Of a DNA stretch of 64,000 nucleotides, positions 35,871-44,872 are shown piece after piece. A model generated the notes under the pieces. It was given only the letters and a program-made list of their open reading frames with translations. It searched no databases and was not told the DNA's origin. The position numbers were made by a program, and so were the translations under genes. The stretch's first letter is position 1. Every line of letters starts with the position of its first letter. The stretch is from BAIKAL-G1 sp943370385 (lineage in GTDB: Bacteria > Cyanobacteriota > Cyanobacteriia > PCC-6307 > Cyanobiaceae): contig CALRQT020000003.1 in the NCBI GenBank assembly GCA_943370385.1, positions 186,001-250,000 of the forward strand, in the 5' to 3' direction.

Positions 35871-36983
35871 ATGCCCCTGCCGAACGAGCCGACACAACGG
35901 TCCCGCTCTGGTGCCGCCCGCCGCGATGCCAGTGGCGCCCATGGGCCGTTGCTGTCAGCGTCGGCCGATCCCCTGGTGATGGAACCGCTGCGGGGCTGGC
36001 ACATGCCCCTGCTCCAGGACCCCGCCTTCCTGGATCTGCAACCTTTGCTGCAACGGGCCCTGCTGCTGAAAGGGCCCGAGCAGCTGCTCCATGCCCTGGC
36101 GGCCCGGCGGCCCCTGGCCCCGGAGGTGCTTGTGGCCTATCGGGATCCCCAGCAACCCCTGGGCCTGGTGGTGAGCCAGCGCCTCAACCGCAGCGGCAGC
36201 TGTTTTGAACTGCTGCACCTGCGCAGCGCCGAGGCCTGCCTGGAGGCCGCCGAGATCGGCGCCGCAGCCCTGGAATCGGCCCTCGTGCGCGAAGCGATTC
36301 CCCGGGCCCGCAGCGCCGCCAGCTGGATCGCCAGCTGCTCCAGCCTCGATCTGCAACGGCAGGGCCTGCTGCGCCAGCTGGGCTTCCAGCCCCTGCGCCA
36401 GGAGATGCTCTGGCGCTGGCAGCCCCCCCAGGCCAAACCGGCCACCCGGGGCCTACCTGCCGACCTGCAACTGCGTCCCCTTAACCGCCGCCAGGGGGCC
36501 CTGCTCTGGCACCTGGAGCAGGCCAGCTGCCCGGCCCAGCTGCGCCAGATGCTCGATCGGCGCTGCGAAGACCTGCTCGACCAGAGCCAGGCCCCCAGCC
36601 TGCTCTTGGTGGACACCAACCGCCAGGTGGCCGTGGCTGCGGTGCGGCGGCTGCGGCGCTCCAGCGCCGGGCTGCCCGAGGTGGAATTGACCCTGCATCC
36701 GGGCTGGCAGCACCTGATCGGCTCGCCCCTGGAACAGCTGCTACTGGCCGCCACGGCTGGCAGTGGGGCCTGCCTGATCCGCAGCGACCTGCTCGATGGC
36801 GAGCTCAACGGCTGGCTGCACCAGCTCGGCCTCGAACGGTTGGGCGAGGAGGTGCTGCTGGGCCGCAGCGTCTGGCGGCGCCAGATTCCCCAGGCCAACG
36901 ACGCCATGGCCCGGCGGCTGGAGGCGGTGGTGGCCCAATGGCAGCCCCGGCGCCGGCCCATGCCCACCCCCCTGGGCCGCTGA
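35871..36983 (+). CDS. GNAT-like protein of unknown substrate
   Basis: 370 aa that reads as two weak GNAT-type halves: the first around residues 70-190 (VAYRDPQQPLGLVVSQRLN, LHLRSAEACLEAAEIGAAAL, LLRQLGFQPLRQEMLWRW), the second around 195-340 (LQLRPLNRRQGALLWHLEQA, LVDTNRQVAVAAVRRL). The acetyl-CoA P-loop (Q/RxxGxG/A) is not clear in either half, so activity is uncertain. ATG 35871 chosen. It overlaps ruvX by 46 bases in a different frame, implying translational coupling. Confidence 0.6.
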   Translation: MPLPNEPTQRSRSGAARRDASGAHGPLLSASADPLVMEPLRGWHMPLLQDPAFLDLQPLLQRALLLKGPEQLLHALAARRPLAPEVLVAYRDPQQPLGLVVSQRLNRSGSCFELLHLRSAEACLEAAEIGAAALESALVREAIPRARSAASWIASCSSLDLQRQGLLRQLGFQPLRQEMLWRWQPPQAKPATRGLPADLQLRPLNRRQGALLWHLEQASCPAQLRQMLDRRCEDLLDQSQAPSLLLVDTNRQVAVAAVRRLRRSSAGLPEVELTLHPGWQHLIGSPLEQLLLAATAGSGACLIRSDLLDGELNGWLHQLGLERLGEEVLLGRSVWRRQIPQANDAMARRLEAVVAQWQPRRRPMPTPLGR

Positions 36984-37600
36984 CGGCCTCCCCGTCCCGG
37001 CAGCCCCCGGCGCCCCGCTCGGTGCTGGCCCTCGATGTGGGCCGGCGCCGCATTGGTCTGGCCGGCTGTGATGGCCTGGGCATCTGCGTCAGCCCCCTGC
37101 CGGCCCTACGCCGCGGCCGCTTCCCAGACGACCTGGCCCAGCTCCAGCGGCTGGTGAGCCAGCGGCGGGTGCGGGCCCTGGTGGTGGGCCTGCCCCTCGA
37201 TGCCCAGCAACAACCCACCGAGCAGGCGCTCCATTGCCGCCGCTATGGCGAGCGCCTGGCCCGGGCCCTGGAGCTGCCTTTGGCCTGGGTGAACGAATAC
37301 GGCAGCAGTTGGGCCGCGGCCGAGCTGCACGGGCTCCAGGGCGACCGCACGGGCGCCCTCGACAGCGCCGCCGCGGCCCTGTTGTTGCAGCAATGGCTGC
37401 AGGAAGGTCCGGAAGCCGCCATGGTCGGGGCTCCTAGTGGCACTTCAGGCGGGGCCGGTGGGGAGGGCGCGAATCGGGCCGTAGAGGGAGCCTTGGAAGG
37501 GGCCGCAGAAGGTGACACCGCCAGTGACTACAAAAAAACCCCTGTCTTGAACACAGCCGTGGCCAAGGAGAGCGCTCTGAGACACTCTGAAGAGGTCTGA
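36938..37600 (+). CDS. ruvX: Putative pre-16S rRNA nuclease / Holliday junction resolvase-like RuvX (YqgF)
   Basis: RNase H-fold nuclease family needed for 16S rRNA 5' maturation. Catalytic acids are visible in LALDVGRRRIGLAGCDG, the NEYGSSWAAAE segment and DSAAAALLLQQWL; VVGLPLDAQQQPTEQA is the GxP region. 220 aa: the core ends near residue 150 and a Gly/Ala/Glu-rich tail of about 60 residues follows, unusual for the family. The N-terminal 28 residues overlap the upstream GNAT-like gene, so the true start could be an internal GTG near 37022. Confidence 0.88.
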   Translation: MAAPAPAHAHPPGPLTASPSRQPPAPRSVLALDVGRRRIGLAGCDGLGICVSPLPALRRGRFPDDLAQLQRLVSQRRVRALVVGLPLDAQQQPTEQALHCRRYGERLARALELPLAWVNEYGSSWAAAELHGLQGDRTGALDSAAAALLLQQWLQEGPEAAMVGAPSGTSGGAGGEGANRAVEGALEGAAEGDTASDYKKTPVLNTAVAKESALRHSEEV

Positions 37601-37609
37601 CAATTCCCC

Positions 37610-38176
37610 ATGAGTGCCGAAGGCCCCAATTCCTCCGGATCCGGTGATGTGCCCACGGTGCTCGTCAAAGACAGCCAGGGCCTGCAACTGCTTTGTTTCC
37701 TTGAGCAGCTGATCCCCCTAGACGGCCACGATTACGCCCTGCTCACCCCCGTTGACACCCCGGTTTGCCTGGTGCGCATCGCCGCCGATGAGGACGGCGA
37801 AGACGAGGTGATCGAAGAACTCGATGGCGCCGAGGCGATCCTGTCGGTGGCCGATGTGGTGCTGCAGGAACACGACCTCACCCTGGTGCGCTCGGCCGTG
37901 ACCCTGACCGTGAGCGGCGAGCTCGATGAGCCCGACCTCGACGAGCTCGAGGACGAACTCGAGGGCGAGGACGACGAGGACGACAGCGACCTCTACGAGA
38001 TGTTGATCCAGTTCCGCTCCGGCGACCAGGAATACGGCCTCTACATCCCGCTCGATCCCTTCTTTGTGGTGGCCCGCCTGGAAGATGGCGTTGGCGTGCT
38101 GGTAGAAGACGAGGAATTCGAGCGCATCCAGCCCCGGATCGAGGCCGAACTGGACGAACGGGAGAGCGACGGGTGA
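37610..38176 (+). CDS. DUF3727-family acidic protein
   Basis: 188 aa, function unknown. Two related beta-rich halves (VLVKDSQGLQLLCFLEQLIP, DGHDYALLTPVDTPVCLVRI and QFRSGDQEYGLYIPLDPFFV) flank a highly acidic linker (about residues 105-125, ELEDELEGEDDEDDSD). The pattern matches the cyanobacterial/plant DUF3727 family, usually next to ruvX as here. ATG 37610 is nine bases after ruvX, and the stop overlaps the HAD gene start by four bases: a tight operon. Confidence 0.85.
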   Translation: MSAEGPNSSGSGDVPTVLVKDSQGLQLLCFLEQLIPLDGHDYALLTPVDTPVCLVRIAADEDGEDEVIEELDGAEAILSVADVVLQEHDLTLVRSAVTLTVSGELDEPDLDELEDELEGEDDEDDSDLYEMLIQFRSGDQEYGLYIPLDPFFVVARLEDGVGVLVEDEEFERIQPRIEAELDERESDG

Positions 38177-38685
38177 GCTTGACCCGGCTGCTGCAACCAA
38201 GCTGGCTCGCCAGTGGCACCCTGGCCGAACTGCCCCTGGAGCCCTTCCGGCGCCAGGGGATCCGGGCCCTGGTGCTCGATGTGGACCGCACCCTGCTGCC
38301 CCGGCGCCAGGCCCACCTGCCAGCACCGATGGAGCTCTGGCTGCAGCAGGCCAAGGCCGAGCTGCACCTGCACCTGTTCAGCAACAACCCCTCGCGCGAG
38401 CGCATCGGATCGGTGGCCCGCCAGCTGGGGGTGAGCTTCACCACGGCGGCCGGCAAACCCCGGCGCAGTGCCCTAAGGCGGGTGCTGGCCGACCTGCAGC
38501 TGCCCCATGACCAGGTCGCCCTAGTGGGGGATCGCCTGTTCACCGATGTGCTCGCCGGCAACCGCATGGGCCTGTTCACGGTGCTGGTGAAGCCCGTGGA
38601 TGCGGCCGGCCAGCCCTGCCAGCGGGACCGGCTCCAGGCCACCGAGGTGCGGCTGGCCCGCTGGCTCGGCGCCGAATTGCACTAG
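38173..38685 (+). CDS. YqeG-family HAD IIIA phosphatase
   Basis: 170 aa; phosphatidylglycerophosphate phosphatase-like HAD family. Motif I is ALVLDVDRTLLP (nucleophile DxD), motif II LFSNNPSRERI, Lys in AAGKPRRSALRR, motif III VALVGDRLFTDVLAGNRMG. YqeG relatives include plant PGP phosphatase, so a role in phosphatidylglycerol synthesis beside the PgsA-like enzyme of this window is plausible. GTG start at 38173 overlaps DUF3727 by four bases. Confidence 0.88.
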   Translation: MSLTRLLQPSWLASGTLAELPLEPFRRQGIRALVLDVDRTLLPRRQAHLPAPMELWLQQAKAELHLHLFSNNPSRERIGSVARQLGVSFTTAAGKPRRSALRRVLADLQLPHDQVALVGDRLFTDVLAGNRMGLFTVLVKPVDAAGQPCQRDRLQATEVRLARWLGAELH

Positions 38686-38741
38686 CCAGGTTGCCCTAGC
38701 CGAATCGCCCCAGCCGCACTGCTTTAGCCGCCATTCACTCC

Positions 38742-39872
38742 ATGGGACAGCGCCGGGTCATCAAGGTGGGCACCAGCCTCCTGCGCGGGCAGGAGGGCCG
38801 CAGCACCGCAGCCGTGATTGCCGACCTGGCCGCCAGCCTCAGCGGCCTCTGGCAGCGGGGCGAACCGGTGGCCCTGGTCACCAGCGGCGCCGTCGGCCTC
38901 GGCTGCCAGGCCCTGGGCCTGCTGGAGCGCCCCCGGGAGCTGGAGGCCCTCCAGGCCGCCGCCGCCGTGGGCCAGGGGCGGCTGATGGGCCTCTACGACC
39001 AAAGCTTTGCCAGCCACGGCCGCAGCGTTGCCCAGGTGCTGCTCACCCGGGGCGACCTGGCCTCCCGGCGCCGCTACCAGAACGCCTGCCGCACCCTCGA
39101 CCAGCTGCTGGCCTGGGGGGTGACGCCGGTGGTGAATGAGAACGACACCCTCGCCACCGACGAACTGCGCTTCGGCGACAACGACACCCTCTCGGCCCTG
39201 GTGGCCGTGGCTATCGGCGCCGATGAATTGGTGTTGCTCACCGATGTCGATGCCCTCTATTCCGGCGATCCCCGCAGCGATGCCGACGCCCGGCCGATCG
39301 CCGAGGTGGCCAGCCTGGCCGAGCTGGAGCGCTTGGGCAGCGCCGCCACCGGCGGCGGCCGCTGGGGCACCGGCGGCATGACCACCAAACTGGCCGCCGC
39401 CCGCATCGCCACCGCCAGCGGCATCCGGGTGCGCCTGGCCGATGGCCGCGACCCGGCGGTGCTCGAAGCCCTACTGGCCGGCGAGCAAGTGGGCACCCTG
39501 TTCCAGCCCAGCCCCGAGCCCCTGGCCGACCGCAAGGGCTGGCTGGCCCATGCCCTGCTGCCCAAGGGCAGCCTCACCATCGATGGCGGCGCCGAAAAGG
39601 CCCTGCTGGAGCGGGGCGCCTCCCTGCTGGCCGTGGGCATCCGCGCCATCGATGGGACCTTCGACCGGCGCGATGCGGTGCGCCTGCTCAGCCTCGATGG
39701 CCGCGAACTGGGCCGGGGCCTCACCTCCCTGGGCAGCGACGAACTGGCCCAGGTGCTCGGCCAGAGCAGCGAAGCGGTGCGGCTGCGGCTCGGCGCGGTG
39801 GGGGATGCGGTGGTGCACCGCGACCAGCTGGTGTTGACCACAAGCCAAACGCCCCCGGAACCGGCCCCCTGA
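38742..39872 (+). CDS. proB: Glutamate 5-kinase ProB
   Basis: First step of proline biosynthesis. 376 aa: amino-acid kinase domain (RRVIKVGTSLLRG, LVTSGAVGLGCQALGL, VNENDTLATDELRFGDNDTL, LLTDVDALYSGDP, GRWGTGGMTTKLAAARIA) followed by a C-terminal PUA domain (about 275-370, TIDGGAEKALLERGASLLAVG, ELGRGLTSLGSDEL). proA is not adjacent. Follows the HAD gene by 56 bases. Confidence 0.96.
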   Translation: MGQRRVIKVGTSLLRGQEGRSTAAVIADLAASLSGLWQRGEPVALVTSGAVGLGCQALGLLERPRELEALQAAAAVGQGRLMGLYDQSFASHGRSVAQVLLTRGDLASRRRYQNACRTLDQLLAWGVTPVVNENDTLATDELRFGDNDTLSALVAVAIGADELVLLTDVDALYSGDPRSDADARPIAEVASLAELERLGSAATGGGRWGTGGMTTKLAAARIATASGIRVRLADGRDPAVLEALLAGEQVGTLFQPSPEPLADRKGWLAHALLPKGSLTIDGGAEKALLERGASLLAVGIRAIDGTFDRRDAVRLLSLDGRELGRGLTSLGSDELAQVLGQSSEAVRLRLGAVGDAVVHRDQLVLTTSQTPPEPAP

Positions 39873-39974
39873 GCCGGCCGATCCCCTGAGCCCCCACTCC
39901 TGCAGTCCGCCCGAGTAGACGAGACGGGACGGCGCCCGGCCCTAGCATCCGCCCCAGCCCAGTCGAGCCCGGCC

Positions 39975-41012
39975 ATGCGCTTCAGCGACCTGCTCATCCA
40001 GCTGGGGGAGCTGCAGGAGTCCACCCCCCGGCACCTGGCGGGCGACCCCGACCTCACGGGCGCCGCGGCCCTGGACCAGGCGGCCGTGGGCCAACTGAGT
40101 TTTCTCGAGCCCGGCCACGCCCTGGCGGCGGCCCTGGCCGGCTGCGGCGCCAGCGCCCTGCTGATCCCCCCAGACCCGGAGCTGCAGCAGCAAGCCACGG
40201 ACCAAGGCCTGGCCTGGGTGGCCCTTCGCAATCCGCGCCTGGCCTTTGCCGAGGCCCTCGACGCCCTCTACCCCCGCCAGCGGCCGGCCGCCGGCATCCA
40301 CGCCAGCGCCGTGGTTGAGCCCGGCGCCGCCATTGGCCCCGGCGTCCATATCGGCGCCCATGGGGTGGTGGCGGCGGGCAGCCGCATTGGCGCTGGCTCG
40401 ATCCTCCATCCCGGCGTAGTGATCTACGGCGATGTGGAGGTGGGCGAAGGCTGTGAGCTCCACGCCGGCGCCGTGCTCCATCCCGGCAGCCGGCTAGCCG
40501 CGGGCTGCGTTGTTCATTCGAATGCCGTGGTGGGCTCGGAGGGCTTTGGCTTTGTGCCCACCGCCACGGGCTGGCGCAAGATGCCCCAAACCGGCCTGGT
40601 GGTGCTGGAAGAGGGCGTGGAGGTGGGCTGTGGCAGCACGATCGACCGCCCCTCGGTGGGCGAAACCCGCATCGGCGCCGGCACCAAGATCGACAACTTG
40701 GTGCACATCGGCCATGGGGTGGTGACCGGCCGCGGCTGCGCCCTGGCGGCCCAGGTGGGCATCGCCGGCGGCGCCAAGCTCGGCAACGGCGTGATCCTGG
40801 CCGGCCAGGTGGGGGTGGCCAACCGGGCCACGATCGGCGATCGGGCGATTGCCTCGTCTAAATCGGGCATCCATGGCGATGTGGCCGCCGGCGAGGTGGT
40901 GAGCGGCTACCCCGCCATCCCCAACCGCCTCTGGCTGCGCTGCTCGGCCGTGTTCAACAAGCTGCCCGACATGGCCCGCAGCCTGCGCCAGCTCAAGAAC
41001 CAGGGCGAGTGA
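39975..41012 (+). CDS. lpxD: UDP-3-O-acylglucosamine N-acyltransferase LpxD
   Basis: Lipid A biosynthesis, third step. 345 aa with an N-terminal uridine-binding domain (DLTGAAALDQAAVGQLSFLE) and a left-handed beta-helix from about residue 110 made of hexapeptide repeats (VHIGAHGVVAAGSRIGAGSI and onward). The catalytic His region is VHSNAVVGSEGFGF. It ends with the helical extension (LRQLKNQGE). The gene is isolated from other lpx genes, as is usual in cyanobacteria. Confidence 0.93.
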   Translation: MRFSDLLIQLGELQESTPRHLAGDPDLTGAAALDQAAVGQLSFLEPGHALAAALAGCGASALLIPPDPELQQQATDQGLAWVALRNPRLAFAEALDALYPRQRPAAGIHASAVVEPGAAIGPGVHIGAHGVVAAGSRIGAGSILHPGVVIYGDVEVGEGCELHAGAVLHPGSRLAAGCVVHSNAVVGSEGFGFVPTATGWRKMPQTGLVVLEEGVEVGCGSTIDRPSVGETRIGAGTKIDNLVHIGHGVVTGRGCALAAQVGIAGGAKLGNGVILAGQVGVANRATIGDRAIASSKSGIHGDVAAGEVVSGYPAIPNRLWLRCSAVFNKLPDMARSLRQLKNQGE

Positions 41013-41073
41013 GCCCCAGGGCGGCCAGTAACCTCGCGAGCTGCCCCCTGGTTCCGGCGCCGCCGGCCCTCCT

Positions 41074-42156
41074 GTGATGACGAGCTACCGGATCACGCTT
41101 CTGCCCGGAGACGGCATCGGCCCGGAAATCACGGCGGTGGCCCGCCAGCTGCTCGATGCGGTCAGCGGCCGCCATGGCTTCAGCCTCAGCTACGACGAGC
41201 AGCCGATCGGCGGCGCCGCCATTGACGCCTGCGGCGAACCCCTGCCCGCCAGCACCCTGGACGCCTGCAAGGCCGCCGATGCGGTGTTGCTGGCGGCGAT
41301 CGGCTCCCCCCAATACGACAGCCTGCCGCGGGAGCAGCGCCCCGAAACCGGCCTACTGGGCCTGCGCTCCGGCATGGGCCTGTTTGCCAACCTGCGGCCC
41401 GTGAAGATCCTGCCGGCCTTGGTGGACGCCAGCAGCCTCAAGCGGGAGGTGATCGAGGGCGTGGATTTGATGGTGGTGCGGGAACTCACCGGCGGCGTGT
41501 ACTTCGGCACCCCCAAGGGCCGCATCGAGGCCGATGGCCAGGTGCGCGCCTTCAACACCATGGCCTACTTCGACTACGAGATCGACCGAATCGCCAAGGT
41601 GGGCTTCGACCTAGCGGTGGCCCGCGGCGGCCGGCTCTGCTCGGTGGATAAGGCCAATGTGCTGGACGTGAGCCAGCTCTGGCGCGACCGGGTGGTGGCG
41701 ATGGGCGAGGGCTATCCGGGCGTGGAGCTCAGCCACATGTACGTGGACAACGCCGCCATGCAGCTGGTGCGCGCGCCCCGCCAATTCGACGTGCTGCTGA
41801 CCAGCAACCTGTTCGGCGACATCCTCAGCGACGAGGCCGCCATGCTCACCGGTTCGATCGGCATGTTGCCGTCGGCGTCCCTGGGCAGCGAGGGGCCGGG
41901 CCTGTTTGAGCCGATCCACGGCTCCGCCCCCGACATCGCCCGCCAGGACAAGGCCAACCCGATGGCGATGGTGCTTAGCGCCGCCATGCTGCTGCGGGTG
42001 GGCCTGAAGCAGGAGGCGGCGGCCCTGGCCCTGGAATCGGCGGTGGACACGGTGCTCGATGCCGGCTACCGCACCGGCGACCTGATGGCCCCCGGCTGCG
42101 TGCAGCTGGGCTGCCAGGCCATGGGCGAGCAGCTGCTGGCGGCCCTGGAGGCCTGA
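41074..42156 (+). CDS. leuB: 3-isopropylmalate dehydrogenase LeuB
   Basis: Third step of leucine biosynthesis, NAD-dependent oxidative decarboxylation. 360 aa with LLPGDGIGPEITA, RPETGLLGLRSGMGLFANLRP, VVRELTGGVYFG, the metal site NLFGDILSDEAAML and GLFEPIHGSAPDIA. ATG follows lpxD by 61 bases on the same strand. Confidence 0.97.
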   Translation: MMTSYRITLLPGDGIGPEITAVARQLLDAVSGRHGFSLSYDEQPIGGAAIDACGEPLPASTLDACKAADAVLLAAIGSPQYDSLPREQRPETGLLGLRSGMGLFANLRPVKILPALVDASSLKREVIEGVDLMVVRELTGGVYFGTPKGRIEADGQVRAFNTMAYFDYEIDRIAKVGFDLAVARGGRLCSVDKANVLDVSQLWRDRVVAMGEGYPGVELSHMYVDNAAMQLVRAPRQFDVLLTSNLFGDILSDEAAMLTGSIGMLPSASLGSEGPGLFEPIHGSAPDIARQDKANPMAMVLSAAMLLRVGLKQEAAALALESAVDTVLDAGYRTGDLMAPGCVQLGCQAMGEQLLAALEA

Positions 42157-42284
42157 TCCTCCGGCCGACCCGCTGCCCTAGCCGGAGGTTCGCCGCAGCT
42201 CTGGGGTTTTGGCTGGGGACCCCAGAGACGGTGCGGGACCGGCGACCTGCCAAACTCACCTCCTGTTTTCTCCCCCCTGCGCCG

Positions 42285-43187
42285 ATGTCGAAGCGTCACC
42301 CGGTTGTCGCCGTTACCGGTTCCTCTGGCGCAGGGACCAGCACCGTCAAACGCGCCTTTGAGCACATCTTCCAGCGCGAAGGCATCACCCCCGCCGTGGT
42401 GGAAGGCGATAGCTACCACCGCTTTGAGCGGGCCGAGATGAAGGTGGCCATGGCCGAGGCCCTGGCCAAGGGCGAAAACTTCTCCCACTTCGGCCCCGAG
42501 GCCAACCTGTTCGACAAGCTGGGCGAGCTGTTCCAGGCCTACGGCGAGACCGGCAGCGGCGAGAAGCGCTACTACCTGCACTCGGTCGAAGAAGCCGCCG
42601 AACACAACGAGCGCCTCGGCACCGCCCTCAACCCCGGCCAGTTCACCCCCTGGGAAACCATTCCCGGTGGCACCGACCTGCTCTTCTACGAAGGCCTCCA
42701 TGGCGGTGTCGTTGGCGATGGCTACGACGTGGCCGGCCTAGCTGACCTGCTGGTGGGCGTGGTGCCGATCGTCAACCTGGAGTGGATCCAGAAGATCTCC
42801 CGCGACAACGCCGAGCGCGGCTACTCCGCCGAGGCGACCGTGGACACGATCCTGCGCCGCATGCCGGATTACATCAACCACATCTGCCCCCAGTTCAGCC
42901 GCACCGACATCAACTTCCAGCGGGTGCCGACGGTGGACACGGCCAACCCGTTCATCATCCGCAACATCCCCACCCCGGATGAGAGCTTCGTGATCATCCA
43001 CTTCCGCAAGGGAGCCCGCGAGAAGTGGGGCATCGACTTCACCTACCTGCTCGACATGATCCACGACTCCTTCATGTCCAGCCCCACCTCGATCGTGGTG
43101 AACGGCGGCAAGATGGGCTTCGCCATGGAGCTGATTCTCACTCCGGTGATCCATCGGATGATCGAAGAGAAGAAGAAACTCTCCTGA
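42285..43187 (+). CDS. prk: Phosphoribulokinase, class I (proteobacterial-type)
   Basis: Calvin cycle: ribulose 5-phosphate to ribulose 1,5-bisphosphate. 300 aa. P-loop VAVTGSSGAGTSTVKRAFEH, VVEGDSYHRF, FYEGLHGGVVGDGYD, NLEWIQKISRDNAERGYSAE and FSRTDINFQRVPTVDT. The sequence is of the class I kind known from purple bacteria and chemoautotrophs, not the plant/cyanobacterial class II enzyme: the redox cysteine normally in the class II P-loop (GDSGCGKST) is absent. That suggests no CP12/thioredoxin control through that cysteine (inference). ATG 42285; a hairpin follows at 43280. Confidence 0.95.
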   Translation: MSKRHPVVAVTGSSGAGTSTVKRAFEHIFQREGITPAVVEGDSYHRFERAEMKVAMAEALAKGENFSHFGPEANLFDKLGELFQAYGETGSGEKRYYLHSVEEAAEHNERLGTALNPGQFTPWETIPGGTDLLFYEGLHGGVVGDGYDVAGLADLLVGVVPIVNLEWIQKISRDNAERGYSAEATVDTILRRMPDYINHICPQFSRTDINFQRVPTVDTANPFIIRNIPTPDESFVIIHFRKGAREKWGIDFTYLLDMIHDSFMSSPTSIVVNGGKMGFAMELILTPVIHRMIEEKKKLS

Positions 43188-43279
43188 GCCCCTACGCTGG
43201 GCCGATCCGGCGGACCCGGTTACGGCTTCAGCTTCCCCCCAAAAACGATCCGTCCCGTCCTTTGTGATTGGGGCCGCTG

Positions 43280-43310
43280 GGGCTTTTCAGGGTTCTCCCC
43301 TGAAAAGCCC
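43280..43310 (+). terminator. Strong hairpin downstream of prk
   Basis: Perfect 13-bp stem GGGCTTTTCAGGG / CCCTGAAAAGCCC with a TTCTC loop, then TTTGCG. The short T-tract makes it a weak intrinsic terminator by strict rules, but the position (93 bases past the prk stop) fits. Confidence 0.65.
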
Positions 43311-43311
43311 T

Positions 43312-43575
43312 TTGCGCTGGGATCGGATCAATAGTGGTGACCTGATCGGCCGCGCTCGCCGCATCTATTTCACTTACCTGGAGCAATGCCCTTGCGGTGG
43401 TGAACCGATGGGCATCGTGCTGGCTGGCCAGGGGGACCTGGGCCGGGCCGTGTTCGAGCTGCCGGTGCTGCTGCCGGAGGAGCAATTTGTGCCCCTCGAT
43501 CTGATCCGGGGCGGCAGAACGCGGCCCCGCAGTCCGCGCCCCCCCTTCCGCTCGCCTGGGCGGGAGGGGATCTGA
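43312..43575 (+). CDS. Small hypothetical protein between prk and pilD
   Basis: 87 aa from TTG 43312, immediately after the hairpin; the frame is open to GTG 43264, but that would translate the hairpin. Content is plausible for a small soluble protein (DRINSGDLIGRARRIYFTYL, EQCPCGGEPMGIVLAGQG, FELPVLLPEEQFVPLDLI), with a CPCGG pair and a basic Pro/Arg-rich tail. I do not recognise it. Confidence 0.45.
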   Translation: MRWDRINSGDLIGRARRIYFTYLEQCPCGGEPMGIVLAGQGDLGRAVFELPVLLPEEQFVPLDLIRGGRTRPRSPRPPFRSPGREGI

Positions 43576-43679
43576 GCGTGTCTAGGGGTGAACGGGATGG
43601 CTGAAGGAGCGCCAGGGGGCAGCGCCGGCAGCAGGATGCAGCTCACCGCCCCGGCCATGGCCGGCCGGCGATCGTTCGC

Positions 43680-44735
43680 ATGACTGGGATGGATTGGGGA
43701 GTTGCCACCTGGGGCCTGACGGGGCTCGATCGCCTGGGGGATCGTCTCTCTGGAGTGGCAAGCGCCCTGCCGCTCCTGGCCACCGCGGGGGCACCAATCC
43801 CAGATCCCCCCGGCCTGGACCCCTCGATCCCGGGTTTTGCCCTGCTGGCCATCGGTGTGGCCCTGATGGGCGCCTGCGTGGGCAGCTTCCTCAATGTGGT
43901 GGCCTGGCGGTTGCCGCGCCAGGAATCGGTGGTGCTGCCCCCCAGCCACTGCCCCCACTGCGGCACCCGCCTGGCCTGGTTCGAGAACATCCCCGTGCTG
44001 GGCTGGCTGGCCCTGCGGGGCCGCTGCCGCCATTGCGGCGCGCCGATCAGCCCCCGCTACCCGGCCGTGGAGCTGCTCTGCGCCGGCCTCTGGGTGGCCG
44101 TGCTCCTGGCCACTCCGTCCCAGGGCGGAGCTCCCCTTGCGCCCGCCCTGGGGGGTTCCAGCGCCGGGGCTGTAGCCCTCCCCTGGCTCGGGGGCGGCCC
44201 GATCGACTGGTGGCTCTTGGCAGCCGGCTGGCTCCTGGCCAGCCTGCTGCTGTCCATGGTGCTGATCGATCTTGACCACCTCTGGCTGCCCGAACCCCTC
44301 TGCCGCTGGGGCCTGGTGCTGGGCCTGGCCTTCACCGCCATCGCCGGCTACCGCCAGGGGGCGGCCGTCGGCGGGGCCCAACTGCTGGATCACCTGATCG
44401 CCGCCGCCGCGGGCCTGTTGGCCATGGAGGGGCTGAGCGCCCTGGCCCAAAAGCTGATGGGTAAACCGGCCCTGGGCCTGGGCGATGCCAAGTTGACGGC
44501 CCTACTTGGGGCCTGGCTGGGCCTCTACGCCATGGCCCTGGCCGTGTTCCTTGCCTTCCTCAGTGGGGCCCTGCTCGGCAGCGCCTTGATGCTGGTCGGC
44601 CGGCTCCAGCGGGGCCAACCCTTCCCCTTCGGCCCCTACCTGGCGGCGGGGGGCCTGGCCGTGTGGATCGGCGGTGCCCCCTGGTGGGGCCAGCTGCTGG
44701 GCATTGCCTTTGGGGGCGGCCTCCAAGGGAGCTGA
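43680..44735 (+). CDS. pilD: Type IV prepilin peptidase / N-methyltransferase PilD
   Basis: Aspartic peptidase that removes the leader from type IV pilins and methylates the new N-terminus; inner membrane, about eight helices. 351 aa with a 55-residue extra N-terminus. GSFLNVVAWRLPRQESVVLPP, two CxxC pairs (CPHCG, CRHCG), first active Asp in MVLIDLDHLWLPE and second in the GLGDAKLTALLGAWLG motif. The methyltransferase zinc motif is present, so both activities are expected. Confidence 0.94.
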   Translation: MTGMDWGVATWGLTGLDRLGDRLSGVASALPLLATAGAPIPDPPGLDPSIPGFALLAIGVALMGACVGSFLNVVAWRLPRQESVVLPPSHCPHCGTRLAWFENIPVLGWLALRGRCRHCGAPISPRYPAVELLCAGLWVAVLLATPSQGGAPLAPALGGSSAGAVALPWLGGGPIDWWLLAAGWLLASLLLSMVLIDLDHLWLPEPLCRWGLVLGLAFTAIAGYRQGAAVGGAQLLDHLIAAAAGLLAMEGLSALAQKLMGKPALGLGDAKLTALLGAWLGLYAMALAVFLAFLSGALLGSALMLVGRLQRGQPFPFGPYLAAGGLAVWIGGAPWWGQLLGIAFGGGLQGS

Positions 44736-44872
44736 GCCCAGGGGGCGGTCTTCAAGGGGGCGGTCCCCCGGGGGGTCTAGGGGAGGGCGGACGCCTTTAA
44801 TGAGGTGACGACGGCGACACCCGAGCCCGGGAGCGCCTGGCCATCCACCACCTGCCGTTTGCTGCTAGCTCC

